Shown in pieces: positions 1 to 8,205 of a stretch of 64,000 nt of DNA. Source of the stretch: Streptomyces lunaelactis (GTDB taxonomy: Bacteria; Actinomycetota; Actinomycetes; Streptomycetales; Streptomycetaceae); contig NZ_CP026304.1 in NCBI RefSeq assembly GCF_003054555.1, forward strand, positions 4,836,001 to 4,900,000, read 5' to 3'. The position numbers and the translations under genes were made by a program. Position 1 is the stretch's first letter. Each line of letters opens with the position of its first letter. The notes below the pieces were generated by a model, which saw only the letters and a list, made by a program, of their open reading frames with translations, did not search any database and was not told where the DNA came from.

Positions 1-248
1 CCGAGCCGCCGGCCCGGCCCCCGACAGCTCAGCCCTAGTCCCGGCCGCTGGGCACGCCGGCCGCGCCACTCCACCCAGCGCGGATCGTCCAGCACCGTCT
101 CCGGGTCGACCACGCCAGCGGCCTCCAGGAATACCACCAAGTCGCGGTCGGAGAGCGCCAGGCCGTGGATCTCGTCCCGGCCGTGCCGGTGCATCCTCAC
201 CCGCTGGCCGCCCGATGCAGACGGCCGATGCACGACGAATCGGCGCAC
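1..248 (-). CDS. Hypothetical protein, 3' end cut by window edge
   Basis: The minus strand is open from about position 347 to the window edge with strong GC3 bias, so the real gene runs out of the window. A GTG at 248 and an ATG at 194 are possible starts; neither has a convincing ribosome binding site, so the start is uncertain. The product contains acidic and tryptophan-rich stretches such as VLDDPRWVEWRG and no motif I can tie to a family. It resembles small Streptomyces hypothetical proteins I have seen but cannot name. No function is proposed. Confidence 0.4.
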   Translation of the reverse strand, partial: MRRFVVHRPSASGGQRVRMHRHGRDEIHGLALSDRDLVVFLEAAGVVDPETVLDDPRWVEWRGRRAQRPGLGLSCRGPGRRL

Positions 249-373
249 CGCCCATATCGGCCAGACTGCCCCGATTTGCCTGCGGCTTGCGGGCCGTCGG
301 CGCCTTGGGGCTGAGGGGTACGCAGTAGCTGACGGTCGGCGCGCGCACTAGAAGACCGATGAAGATGTTGGGG

Positions 374-405
374 TCTGGACCCGCCGCGCGAGCGGCGGGG
401 TCAGA
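374..405. terminator. Hairpin, likely terminator
   Basis: A 14-nt arm (374-387) pairs with 392-405 at 12 of 14 positions around a GCGA tetraloop. It is followed by the T/G-rich CTGTTCTGTTGTGG. It lies upstream of the partial minus-strand gene and just before a tiny plus-strand reading frame, so its direction of use is unclear. Confidence 0.5.
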
Positions 406-421
406 CTGTTCTGTTGTGGCG

Positions 422-538
422 ATGAGTGAATGGGCCGGGGAGACGGTCGGGCCGGATGTGTGGGCGATCTGCCGACTGATCAACCTCGGACTCACCCGGA
501 CCAACGAAACCTGGACCATCACCCCAGCCACCGCATAG
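422..538 (+). CDS. Possible 38-residue reading frame, unrecognised
   Basis: ATG at 422 opens a 38-codon frame ending TAG at 536-538. The amino-acid composition looks protein-like (tryptophans, an NLGLTRTNETW stretch) but the ribosome binding site is weak. It is wedged between two hairpins and gene remnants, so it may itself be the surviving start of a broken gene. Nothing identifies a function. Confidence 0.25.
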   Translation: MSEWAGETVGPDVWAICRLINLGLTRTNETWTITPATA

Positions 539-541
539 ACA

Positions 542-576
542 GAGGGGCCGCCCGGCCTGCGGCCGGACAACCCCTC
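542..576. terminator. Hairpin downstream of minus-strand remnant
   Basis: GAGGGG and CCGGCC segments (542-557) pair with GGCCGG and CCCCTC (561-576) across a TGC loop, with a short internal bulge. It sits 10 bp beyond the stop codon of the minus-strand remnant at 587, the usual terminator position. Confidence 0.5.
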
Positions 577-586
577 AGCAAGATCT

Positions 587-830
587 TCATGAGTCTTCTG
601 CCTCGTCGCCGCCCGTCTGCCGGATACGGGAGCGGCCGCGGCCCTTCGCGCGCTGGGTGAGAGCGTCGGCGGGCGCGGCCCGGCGCGGCGTACGACTGCC
701 GGTGTCGCGGCTGCCGGCCGCCTGCTCGATGACGCCCCAGTCCTCGGCCTCGGCGATCTGCGTGACCCGGCGCGGCTGCCCGCCCGCCGCCGGAGCGGGC
801 CCGGCGGATCGCGCGGCCCGCCGAGCCCGC
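587..830 (-). pseudogene. C-terminal remnant of unknown protein
   Basis: On the minus strand a frame ending TGA at 587-589 has good codon bias over its last 60 or so residues, including RVTQIAEAEDWGVIEQA and a basic tail ending in DEAEDS. No suitable start or domain is visible upstream. Around 830 the coding signal changes strand to another remnant, so this looks like the 3' part of a gene cut by rearrangement. The family is not recognised. A hairpin at 542-576 follows the stop, as expected for a once-functional gene. Confidence 0.45.
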
Positions 831-1454
831 GTCGTGGGGACGGCCGGCGCCTACGGGGGCGTGCCGGGCGATGGTCCGGACGGGACGTCGGTGGCCGACG
901 CGAAGCGGGACGAGGGCACCCGGCCGGAACCGCGCGTCACGATCACCGGGAAGCCGGACCCGCGAATCGGCGATCCCAAGTGGTACATGCGCCAGCGCCG
1001 ACCAGATGATCAAGCTGCTGGAAATCAGCCTGCCCAAGGGGGAGTTCAGCAAGCAGCGGGGCACCAGCAACTTCGGCGGCCCGGGCGACATCGCAAACGC
1101 CTCCCTGGTGTACGACGACGGCTTTGGCACGTCGCTCATCTCGATCTCCGCCAAGCGCGTCGACCCAAGGACCCGGCGCTCAAGAAGTCACTCAAGGTCA
1201 AGACCTTCCTGCGGGTGACCGTCGCGCCCGGTACTCCGGACGGCGGCATGGTGCGCACACAGCAGAAGGCGGGCAAGCAGCCGGGCTCCCTGGAGTGGTC
1301 GGCCGAGACCGTCACGCCACAAGGGATGCGAGTCACCGTGACCGCCTTCAACTCGCAGTATCCGAACCAGGCGGCCGTCCGCCCCGAGCCCGCGCTCACC
1401 CTCGCGCAACTGTCCGCCATCGCCACCAGCGACAAGTGGCACAACTTCATGTAG
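831..1454 (+). pseudogene. Frameshifted remnant of a secreted/lipoprotein-type hypothetical
   Basis: Coding signal runs continuously from about 831 to the TAG at 1452-1454 but hops frames twice. It moves one frame near 990-996, between WYMR and ADQMIKLL, and returns at 1163-1168, where one C appears to be missing before AAGGACCCGG. The stitched product has the layout of a widespread Streptomyces lipoprotein family: a leucine-rich first segment, a central beta-like segment with VYDDGFG, and a C-terminus reading RPEPALTLAQLSAIAT. The signal peptide is missing. Two indels plus the lost 5' end argue for a decayed gene rather than programmed frameshifting, although sequencing errors could explain the indels. 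Confidence 0.65.
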
Positions 1455-1466
1455 CCCCGGGCGCGG

Positions 1467-3152
1467 TCACTTCGCGTCGGCGTAGCACTCCACCACCGCC
1501 GTCGTGAACGGAAACCGCACCGGCGTGTCCCCGAAGGCGATCCGCCCGGCCAGCTCCCCGGCCGCGCGGATCGCCTTCGCGACCTCCTGTGCCTCCTGTG
1601 CCGGGCAGTGCACGATCACCTCGTCGTGCTGGAAGAACACCAGCTCTGCGCGCAGGCCCGCCGTCGACTGCCTCAGTGCCGCCAGCATCAGCAGCGCCCA
1701 GTCCGCCGCGCTGCCCTGGACCACGAAGTTGCGGGTGAAGCGGCCCCGGGCCCGGGCGTTCGTCGAGGCGTAGCCCGGTGTGAACTCGCCATCCGTGGAC
1801 GGCGGTTCCTCGCTCTCCTGCGGTATGCCCGCCTCGTCGTCGTCCCCCGACCCGGCCGCCCGTGGGCTCGTACGCCCCAGCCAGGTCCGTACGAGCCGGC
1901 CCTCCTCGCCCGCCTTCGCCGCGTCGTCCACATACGCCACGGCGAGCGGGAATCTGCGCCTCAGCATGGCCAGGTTCTTCAGGCCGTCGCCCGAGGTCTG
2001 GCCGTAGATCGCGCCCAGCAGCGCGATCTTGGCGTGGTCGCGGTCGCCGGAGAACGCCCGGTCCGACAGTGCCGAGTACAGATCACCGTCGTGGCCCGCG
2101 ACATCCATCAGGCCGGGGTCGCGGGAGATCGCCGCCAGCACCCGCGGCTCCATCTGGTCGGCGTCCGCGACCACCAGCCGCCAGCCCTCGTCCGCGACCA
2201 CCGCCCGCCGGATGACCTTGGGGATCTGAAGTGCCCCGCCCCCGTTGGTCGTCCAGCGGCCCGAGACGGTGCCTCCGGGCAGATACTCGGGCCGGAACCG
2301 GCCGTCCCGTACCCAGTCCTGGAGCCAGCCCCAGCCGTGCGCCGTCCAGATCCGGTACAGCTTCTTGTACTCGATCAGCGGCTTCACGGCCGGGTGGTCG
2401 AGCTCCTCCAACTCCCAGCGCCGGGTGGACTTCAGCCTGATCCCGGCCTGCGCGAACGCCTTCACCACATCCGCGGGCAGATCGGGGCGCACGCGACGCC
2501 CGAACGCCGCCGACACCTCGTCCGCCAGCTCCGCCAGCCGGCGCGGCTCACCGCCGCCCGCGTACCGCTCGCCCAGCAGCTCGTGCAGCAGATCCCGGTG
2601 GACGTCCGCCCGCCACGGCAGCCCGGACCGGTTCATCTCCGCCGCCACCAGCATTCCCGCCGATTCGGCGGCGGTCAGCAGCCGCATCCGCCCCGGGTGT
2701 CCGGCGGCATCGTGTCTTCGCTGCTGGTCGGCGTAGACCTCGAGCAGGGCCTCCAGTGGTACGGAGACGGGCTGCGGCTCGAAGAGTGAGGACTGTGATC
2801 CCGGTTCGGCCGCGCGCTGCGGCGGATCGGGCGGTACGGGCGCGTTGTGCAGCCGGGCCCAGGCTGCCGCCGCCGACCGGGGCTCGCCGAGCCGCCCCTC
2901 GTGGCCGAGCAGCAGCAGCTCCGCGTCCTCGATGTCGTAACACCGCTCGACCCGGACCCCGGCCGCCAGCAGCCGGGGATAGATCTCGGCCGTCGAGCGC
3001 CAGACCCATCTGCCGACCTCCGCGCGGGAGCGGACGGCCTCGGCCAGATCGCGCTCCTCCTGGACGGGCCCGGCGGGCAGGCCGTCGGGGCCGAGGGGGA
3101 CGAGCCGCGCCCCGTCGCCCTCCGCCGCCGCCAGAGCCCATCGTTCGCTCAT
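1467..3152 (-). CDS. Bifunctional 3'-5' exonuclease/DNA polymerase, family A
   Basis: About 561 residues. The C-terminal half has the family-A polymerase motifs in variant form: motif A as VVADADQMEPRVLAA, motif B as AKIALLGAIYGQTSGDG and motif C as FFQHDEVIVHC, which carries the catalytic HDE. The N-terminal half is a weak exonuclease-like domain; there is no 5' nuclease domain, so this is not PolA itself. It matches the shorter PolA-like proteins that actinobacteria carry in addition to PolI, with a presumed repair or gap-filling role. The ATG at 3152 (MSERWALAA) was preferred over an in-frame upstream start at 3182. It stands alone, between a plus-strand remnant and a truncated regulator. 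Confidence 0.88.
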   Translation of the reverse strand: MSERWALAAAEGDGARLVPLGPDGLPAGPVQEERDLAEAVRSRAEVGRWVWRSTAEIYPRLLAAGVRVERCYDIEDAELLLLGHEGRLGEPRSAAAAWARLHNAPVPPDPPQRAAEPGSQSSLFEPQPVSVPLEALLEVYADQQRRHDAAGHPGRMRLLTAAESAGMLVAAEMNRSGLPWRADVHRDLLHELLGERYAGGGEPRRLAELADEVSAAFGRRVRPDLPADVVKAFAQAGIRLKSTRRWELEELDHPAVKPLIEYKKLYRIWTAHGWGWLQDWVRDGRFRPEYLPGGTVSGRWTTNGGGALQIPKVIRRAVVADEGWRLVVADADQMEPRVLAAISRDPGLMDVAGHDGDLYSALSDRAFSGDRDHAKIALLGAIYGQTSGDGLKNLAMLRRRFPLAVAYVDDAAKAGEEGRLVRTWLGRTSPRAAGSGDDDEAGIPQESEEPPSTDGEFTPGYASTNARARGRFTRNFVVQGSAADWALLMLAALRQSTAGLRAELVFFQHDEVIVHCPAQEAQEVAKAIRAAGELAGRIAFGDTPVRFPFTTAVVECYADAK

Positions 3153-3243
3153 GGGAGCGAGTGTGGCAGCCCGCACTGACAACGGACCGAATTGTCCCCG
3201 GACAGGACCTGAGCGACCGCGTTGTCGTAGGCGACCGCGTCTC

Positions 3244-4011
3244 CTACGCGACCGCGTGGAAGAGTGCCGACGCCTCGGCCCTCGACGCGACCCCCAGCTT
3301 GGTCAGGATGTTCGCGGCATGGAACTTCACCGTCGACTCGCTGATGTGCAGCTCCTGCGCGATCACGCGGTTGCGGTGCCCGCGCGCCAGATGCCTGAGC
3401 ACCTCCAGCTCCCGGGCCCCCAGCGAGCCGAGCGGCTCGGTCGGTGCGATCTCCGGCGCCCCCAGCGGGATCTTCGCCGTGACCGTCGTACCCCAGCCCG
3501 GCACCGCGTCCACGTCCAGCCGCCCGCCCAGCGCCGCCAGCCGCTCGTCGACCCGCTGCGGGCCGAGCGTGCAGGCGGAGATCTCGCCGGGACCGTCGTC
3601 CCGTACCGTCGCGCGCAGTTCGCCCTCGCTGACGCTCCAGCCGACATGGACACGGCCCACCGCGTCCTGTTCGAGGACGGTCAGCAGCACCGCCCGTACG
3701 ACCGCGCGCGCCCCGTGTGCCACATCGGCGGCCAGCGGCCGGCCGGAGTCGGGCGCGCCCAGCTCCAGGCGGACCGGGCTGTAGCGCACCAGCGGCCGCA
3801 GTGAGTCCGCGAGCCGGGGGAAGGCCTGCCCGGCGGGCTCCTCTGCGACGGCCTGGTCCCGTTCCGTCTCGGCGCGCAGCTCGACCAGCGCGGTGACGGC
3901 CAGCTCGACCGCGGTGACGCGGGCGGCGGCGTCGTCCAGATTCCGGCTGCGCAACACGCCCAGCAGCCCGGACAGCGCCGTCGCGTGCGTCTCGGTCAGC
4001 TCCGCGATCAC
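3244..4011 (-). CDS. Truncated LuxR-type regulator with histidine-kinase-like ATPase domain
   Basis: Residues from about 95 to 175 form a GHKL ATPase-like domain (VRDDGPGEIS, then GGRLDVDAVPGWGTTV), and the last 65 residues are a LuxR helix-turn-helix (ARELEVLRHLARGHRN through ISESTVKFHAANIL). This resembles Streptomyces sensor-regulator proteins that normally carry a GAF or PAS sensor in front. Here coding continues in frame upstream of the GTG at 4011 to about 4070 and then stops abruptly at a scrap of an unrelated gene, so the sensor part is gone. It may still be expressed from the GTG, or it may be a pseudogene. Confidence 0.65.
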   Translation of the reverse strand: MIAELTETHATALSGLLGVLRSRNLDDAAARVTAVELAVTALVELRAETERDQAVAEEPAGQAFPRLADSLRPLVRYSPVRLELGAPDSGRPLAADVAHGARAVVRAVLLTVLEQDAVGRVHVGWSVSEGELRATVRDDGPGEISACTLGPQRVDERLAALGGRLDVDAVPGWGTTVTAKIPLGAPEIAPTEPLGSLGARELEVLRHLARGHRNRVIAQELHISESTVKFHAANILTKLGVASRAEASALFHAVA

Positions 4012-4071
4012 CCTGGCCCGCTCCCCGGCCGAGGCCCGCGACCGGGCGAGCGAGTGCGCGCGGCGGCTCCC

Positions 4072-4200
4072 CAGGGTGTGGACGCCGTGTTCGACGCGGC
4101 GGGCAAGGGGGCGCTGCCTGCCTCCATCGAGCTGCGCGGCGGCACGGCCGAGCGCATCATCACCATCGCGGACGTGGACGCGGCCGGGGGAAGCTGGTGA
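4072..4200 (+). pseudogene. Internal scrap of a zinc-type alcohol dehydrogenase/oxidoreductase
   Basis: Forty-two codons reading GVDAVFDAAGKGALPASIEL and then ERIITIADVDAA match the Rossmann-domain segment of medium-chain NADP-dependent oxidoreductases. There is no start, catalytic part or dimer interface. It begins where the truncated LuxR gene breaks (about 4071) and ends exactly where a fragment of an acetyltransferase begins (4201), so it was trapped by rearrangement. Confidence 0.6.
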
Positions 4201-4326
4201 TCACTCCGCCGCAGGCGTGAGCGTGCGGATGACACGGGCCGGGTTGCCGACGGCCAGCACCCCGGCCGGGAGGTCCTTGGTGACCACCGACCCCGCGCCG
4301 ACGACGGTGTTCTCGCCCATCCGGCG
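4201..4326 (-). pseudogene. C-terminal scrap of a maltose/galactoside O-acetyltransferase
   Basis: On the minus strand 41 codons ending TGA at 4201-4203 read GENTVVGAGSVVTKDLPAGV and then AVGNPARVIRTL. This is the signature end of hexapeptide-repeat acetyltransferases of the Maa/LacA type. The rest of the gene is absent upstream of 4326. It abuts the oxidoreductase scrap base to base. Confidence 0.65.
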
Positions 4327-4395
4327 TCCCTCCACGGTGGTCGACCTCTCTAGGATCGATCATGTTTGTTCGAACTGAACCAGGGGTGGGGATCT

Positions 4396-5067
4396 GTGGT
4401 GCGAGGTCTGATGCGTGGCGTGGCGGTGGGGCTGGTCCCGGCGGCGCTGGTGGTGGGGGTGGTGGGGGTGCTCACCGGCTGTTCGGCGGAGGCGACGGCG
4501 GAGAAGCCCGCGGGAAAGGCGAGTGCGAAGGGCGCGGCGAAGGGCTCCCCAGGTGACGGGACCGGGGCCGGGACCGCGGCGAAGGGCGGCACGGTCGGGG
4601 GCGCCGGTTCGCCGTGCGTGCTGCCCGTCTCGTTCGACCTCGCGGCCGACTGGAAGCCGAAGGCCGTCACGAACGACGACCAGTTCGGGCCGGTCACACA
4701 GGGTCCGGTGACACTCGTCTGCGAGATCGACGCGAAGCCTGCCGGGAACATCGGCTTCATGCGCGTATGGACCGGCGGCCGCAGCGGCGACGATCCGCGC
4801 AAGGCGCTCGAAGCCTTCGTCACGGACGAGGCGAAGAGCCGGGAGAAGGTCACGTTCAGCGAGACCAAGGCGGGCGAGTTCCCCGCCACCGAGGTCACGT
4901 ACCTCAACACCAATGAGTTCCTGGACGCGCCCAAGAAGGAGCGCGCGTTCGCCGTCTCGACCCCGCGCGGGCTGCTCGTCCTGCACCTGGGAGGAATGGA
5001 CTCCGAGGAGCACGAGGGGATGCTCCCGGCCTACGAGCTGGCGAAGCAGAGCGTGCGCAAGGCCTGA
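4396..5067 (+). CDS. Putative lipoprotein
   Basis: About 223 residues. The N-terminus is a lipoprotein signal: arginines, a hydrophobic run and the lipobox LTGC, with a Lys/Ala/Gly-rich linker behind it. The mature part is a soluble domain with a single disulfide-capable pair (SPCVLPV and LVCEID) and the pattern of a DUF3558-like actinobacterial lipoprotein, though I cannot confirm that family. The GTG at 4396 follows GGGGTGGGGA; earlier TTG and later ATG starts are possible. Expected to be exported and anchored to the outer face of the membrane. It stands alone after the remnant cluster. Confidence 0.7.
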   Translation: MVRGLMRGVAVGLVPAALVVGVVGVLTGCSAEATAEKPAGKASAKGAAKGSPGDGTGAGTAAKGGTVGGAGSPCVLPVSFDLAADWKPKAVTNDDQFGPVTQGPVTLVCEIDAKPAGNIGFMRVWTGGRSGDDPRKALEAFVTDEAKSREKVTFSETKAGEFPATEVTYLNTNEFLDAPKKERAFAVSTPRGLLVLHLGGMDSEEHEGMLPAYELAKQSVRKA

Positions 5068-5187
5068 CGGGGCCGTCCCGGCGCGCAGGCCACCCGGGCG
5101 TCCCGCCGGTCGTTCCACCGGGCGGGCCCGTGTCCGTACGGGCCCGCCCGAGGTGCCCGATCACCCGGTCCCTGACAGGCTCGGTCC

Positions 5188-6027
5188 ATGCGAGTGGCAC
5201 TGGCACAGACCGACTGCGTACTGGGCGAGGTGGACCAGAATCTCGTGACGGCCCGGGAGCAGATCGAGCAGGCCGTCGCCCAGGGCGCGGACCTCGTCGT
5301 CTTCCCCGAGCTGAGCCTGCACGGCTACCACCTGGGCGCGCTGGAGCGGGACACCTCGGTGGAGGCGCGCGATCCGCGGCTGCTGGAGCTGGGAACGTTC
5401 GGCGTGGATGTGATGGCCGGGTTCCACGAGCACACGCGGCTGCGGGCGTACAACACCTGTGCGTACTACAACGACGGTGAACTGCTGTACGCGCACCGGA
5501 AGTTGTACCTCCCCAACTATCTGGCCTGGGAGGAGCGAAAGCATGTCAGCCCCGGCCAGTTGCTGCGCGCCTACGACCTGCCGCGCGGCCGGGGCCGGGC
5601 GGCGACCCTCGTCTGCAACGACGCCTGGCAGCCGGTGCTGCCCTGGCTCGCCGTGCAGGACGGCGCGGAGGTCCTGCTCGTACCGGCGAACAGTGCGGCG
5701 AGCCTGGACCCGGAGGCGATGGACACCGGCCTGTACTGGGACAGCCTGCTGTCCTACACGGCGCGGATGCTCCAGTGCTGGGTCGTCTTCGTGAACCGGG
5801 TGGGGAACGAGAACGGCGCGTCGTTCTGGGGCGGTTCGCGCGTGGTGGACCCGCGGGGCGCGGTGGTGGCCCAGGCGCCCAAGTGGGAGCCCGGTCTGGT
5901 CACCGTCGACATCGACGTCCACGAGGCGCGCCGGCAGCGGCGTTCGGTGCCGCTGGTGGCGGAGGCCCGCCTGGGGCTGATCGACCGCGAGGTGCGGCGG
6001 CTGATCGACGAGGGCGGGGACAGCTGA
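5188..6027 (+). CDS. Carbon-nitrogen hydrolase (nitrilase superfamily)
   Basis: 279 residues, the normal length for the family. The catalytic triad is visible: Glu41 in FPELSLHGY, Lys105 in HRKLYLPNY and Cys143 in LVCNDAW. The enzyme should hydrolyse an amide or a similar C-N bond in the cytoplasm; the substrate cannot be read from the sequence. The closest groups are the NAD-synthetase-amidase-like and beta-ureidopropionase-like branches. It is flanked by a lipoprotein gene and a DUF2786 gene on the same strand with gaps of 120 and 143 bp, so it is probably transcribed alone. Confidence 0.88.
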   Translation: MRVALAQTDCVLGEVDQNLVTAREQIEQAVAQGADLVVFPELSLHGYHLGALERDTSVEARDPRLLELGTFGVDVMAGFHEHTRLRAYNTCAYYNDGELLYAHRKLYLPNYLAWEERKHVSPGQLLRAYDLPRGRGRAATLVCNDAWQPVLPWLAVQDGAEVLLVPANSAASLDPEAMDTGLYWDSLLSYTARMLQCWVVFVNRVGNENGASFWGGSRVVDPRGAVVAQAPKWEPGLVTVDIDVHEARRQRRSVPLVAEARLGLIDREVRRLIDEGGDS

Positions 6028-6170
6028 GGGCGGGGTGGCGCCCCGCCCGGCCACCGCTGCCAGCGGCGGTGGCGATCGCGTACCACAAGCGCAGGCGAAG
6101 GGGAGTGTGCGGGGCCTGCCCTGCCCGCCTGGGATCATCAGTACGAAACACGTTCCTGAGGAGGCAGTCG

Positions 6171-7325
6171 GTGAGCACGGTCGGTACGGTCGAGAAGGCC
6201 CTCGCCGCCGCGTTGTACGCGGACGGCGACCAAGGCCTCGACACCGGCGCCTCACTGCTCGCCGCCGACCCGGCCGCCGACGCCGAACTGCAGCTGCGGG
6301 GCGAGGAGTTCGTACGCCGGGCCTGGGAGCGCGGCTGGCAGCCCGCCGATGTCGTACGGATCGTCCGGCGCGACCTCGACGAGCCGCACGAGCGACTGGT
6401 CGCGGAGCTGATCACGGGGGAGAGCGGGCGGTACGCGCACCTCGCCCCGCGCTGGCGGGCCCAGCTCGACGAGCTGAAGCAGACCCCGTACACCGCCGAC
6501 CGCTTCTCGTACGCGACCGCCGTGCTGGAGCTGTACCGCCTGCTGGTCCGGCTGCCCGCGATCGAGCCGGTCGGCCCGGTCCCCGGCGCGCCCTTCACCG
6601 CGGAGCCCTCGCCGCACGAGCCGCGCATGCTCACCCGCATCCGCGCGCTGCTGGCCAAGGCGGAGGCGACGGGCTTTCCGCAGGAGGCGGAGGCGCTCAC
6701 GGCCAAGGCGCAGGAGCTGATGGCGCGGCACAGCGTCGACGAGGCGGTGCTCGCCGCGCAGACGCACCGGCCCGATGTGCCCGCGGCCTGCCGGATCGGG
6801 GTGGACGCTCCGTACGAGACGGCCAAGGCGATTCTGCTGGACGCGGTCGCCTCGGCGAACCGCTGCCGCGCGGTGTGGAACAGCGGCTTCGGCTTCTCGA
6901 CGGTCGTCGGCTTCGAGGCCGATCTGGAGGGGGTCGAGCTGCTGTACACCTCGCTGCTGGTGCAGGGGACGTCGGCGATGACCCGCGCGGAGGCGACGCA
7001 GCGCGCCGGCGGCCGCAAGCGGACGAAGGCGTTCCGTCAGTCGTTCCTGATGGCGTACGCAAGCCGTCTCGGCGAGCGCCTGGCCGTGGCGACGGACGCG
7101 GTGACGGACGCGGTGACGGACGCGGTGACGGCCGACGGGGGCCGGGACCTGCTGCCTGTCCTGGCCGCGCGGGACGTGGCGGTCACGGACCGGGCGGAGC
7201 GGATGTTCCCGGAGACGACGACCACAAGGGTGCGCGGGGTGAACGACGAGGCGGGCTGGACGCACGGCAGAGCGGCGGCGGACAGCGCACAGGTCTCGAA
7301 GACGCACCCGCGCATCACGCCCTGA
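6171..7325 (+). CDS. DUF2786 domain protein
   Basis: 384 residues from a GTG at 6171, preceded at good distance by GAGGAGG. The DUF2786 signature lies near residue 145 (MLTRIRALLAKAEATGFPQEAEALTAKAQELM), followed by the usual second domain that ends in an R-x-R/K-basic stretch and a FLMAYASRL helix. The first 140 residues are helical and typical of streptomycete members. The function of the family is unknown. Near residue 307 the tripeptide-like unit TDAV occurs three times, encoded by an exact 12-bp tandem repeat. Confidence 0.8.
   Translation: MSTVGTVEKALAAALYADGDQGLDTGASLLAADPAADAELQLRGEEFVRRAWERGWQPADVVRIVRRDLDEPHERLVAELITGESGRYAHLAPRWRAQLDELKQTPYTADRFSYATAVLELYRLLVRLPAIEPVGPVPGAPFTAEPSPHEPRMLTRIRALLAKAEATGFPQEAEALTAKAQELMARHSVDEAVLAAQTHRPDVPAACRIGVDAPYETAKAILLDAVASANRCRAVWNSGFGFSTVVGFEADLEGVELLYTSLLVQGTSAMTRAEATQRAGGRKRTKAFRQSFLMAYASRLGERLAVATDAVTDAVTDAVTADGGRDLLPVLAARDVAVTDRAERMFPETTTTRVRGVNDEAGWTHGRAAADSAQVSKTHPRITP
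7091..7126 (+). repeat. Three exact tandem copies of a 12-bp unit in a coding region
   Basis: GACGGACGCGGT occurs three times without interruption and encodes T-D-A-V units inside the DUF2786 gene. The unit is a multiple of three, so copy-number change would keep the frame. Confidence 0.9.
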
Positions 7326-7334
7326 GGAAGGTCG

Positions 7335-7482
7335 GCCTTGAGACCCGCGATGAAGCGTCCGGGCGGCCGACGGCGACGAATCGGGACGCGGCCTCGCGCT
7401 CCTGGACGCGGTCTCCGTGCGCTGGGGTGTGGTGTGGGGCGCGGACAGCAAGACCGTGTGGTGCGAGCTGGGGGACGCGTAG
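7335..7482 (+). pseudogene. Remnant of an anti-sigma-factor-type ATPase domain
   Basis: In one frame VGLETRDEASGRP, and in the next frame DESGRGLALLDAVSVRWG followed by KTVWCELGDA and a stop at 7480-7482, read as the end of a GHKL/HATPase_c regulator of the kind Streptomyces uses as stand-alone anti-sigma factors (the glycine-rich SGRGL loop is diagnostic). The start and the ATP-binding N box are missing and the two parts are out of frame, so it is broken. Confidence 0.55.
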
Positions 7483-7491
7483 TTCAGCGGC

Positions 7492-7522
7492 GGACCCCTG
7501 CCCTGGGCCAGGGCAGGGGTCC
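7492..7522. terminator. Strong hairpin between converging units
   Basis: GGACCCCTGCCCTGG (7492-7506) pairs perfectly with 7508-7522. It lies between the plus-strand remnant and the minus-strand secreted protein gene and could end transcription from both sides. Confidence 0.7.
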
Positions 7523-7527
7523 GTGGA

Positions 7528-8205
7528 TCAGCGCTGCTGGACGAACGCCCGGCCGTCGTGGGCGGCGTCGGCGGAGCAGGACTTCTTCTCCGCAGCGGTC
7601 ATCTTGCGGCTCTTGACGACCACCGCGTTGCTCGTGCCGTCCGTGCCGTTCTTGGCCGGGCCGGTGATGGTGTCCTCGAAGAACCAGTAGTAGTGGTCCC
7701 ACTTGGGGCTGTCGTAGTGGGTCTGCCAGGTGCCGGAGACCTTCTGCATCACCTGGGCGCGGGAGATCCAGCCCACTTCACCGGGCTTGACCGTCATTCC
7801 CAGGGAGCTGCTTTCCGAGTGCGTGCTCGACCAGGTGTGGCTGTAGGTCGCCGTCACACTCAGGTCGATGATGCCGGCGATCTTGCCGCCCGCGGTGACC
7901 GAGACGCCGGCCGAGTCGGTCGAGCCCACGGTGTCGTTCCAGGTCATGGACTGAGTGGCGTCCGACGTACTGCAGTTGAAGAGCGAGTCGGAGACCTGGC
8001 GGAACTGACCCAGGTACGCCTCGCCCAGCTGGGGCGAGTTGAAGGTGCACTTGCCCTCGCCCGACGCGCAGTCCGCAGTCAGTTGCTGCCGTGTCGGCTG
8101 CTCATCGGCGGATGCGGGCAGGGCGGTCGCCGCCGCGATTCCGCAGGCTGCCACCGTCAGGGCCAGTAACCGGCCGCCGTGCCGTATGGCGCGGTTCATC
8201 TTCAT
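7528..8205 (-). CDS. Secreted protein resembling aerolysin/ETX-MTX2 beta pore formers
   Basis: 225 residues from the ATG at 8205 (GAAAGG upstream). A signal peptide is clear: basic N-terminus, hydrophobic run and a probable cut after PASA. The mature part has four cysteines at its two ends and a central Ser/Thr-rich stretch of alternating residues (SAGVSVTAGGKIAGI, then SVTATYSHTWSSTHSESSS) followed by a proline turn VKPGEVGWI. That alternation and turn are typical of the insertion hairpin of ETX/MTX2-type toxins. The C-terminus ends with an RKMTAAEKKSC segment. The assignment to a pore-forming fold is inference; an unrelated secreted beta-protein is the alternative. It faces another secreted-protein gene across a 358-bp gap. 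Confidence 0.6.
   Translation of the reverse strand: MKMNRAIRHGGRLLALTVAACGIAAATALPASADEQPTRQQLTADCASGEGKCTFNSPQLGEAYLGQFRQVSDSLFNCSTSDATQSMTWNDTVGSTDSAGVSVTAGGKIAGIIDLSVTATYSHTWSSTHSESSSLGMTVKPGEVGWISRAQVMQKVSGTWQTHYDSPKWDHYYWFFEDTITGPAKNGTDGTSNAVVVKSRKMTAAEKKSCSADAAHDGRAFVQQR

Noticed and set aside
430..660. A 76-codon plus-strand frame
   Set aside because: Its composition is Arg/Gly/Pro low complexity and it runs across a hairpin and the end of a minus-strand remnant.
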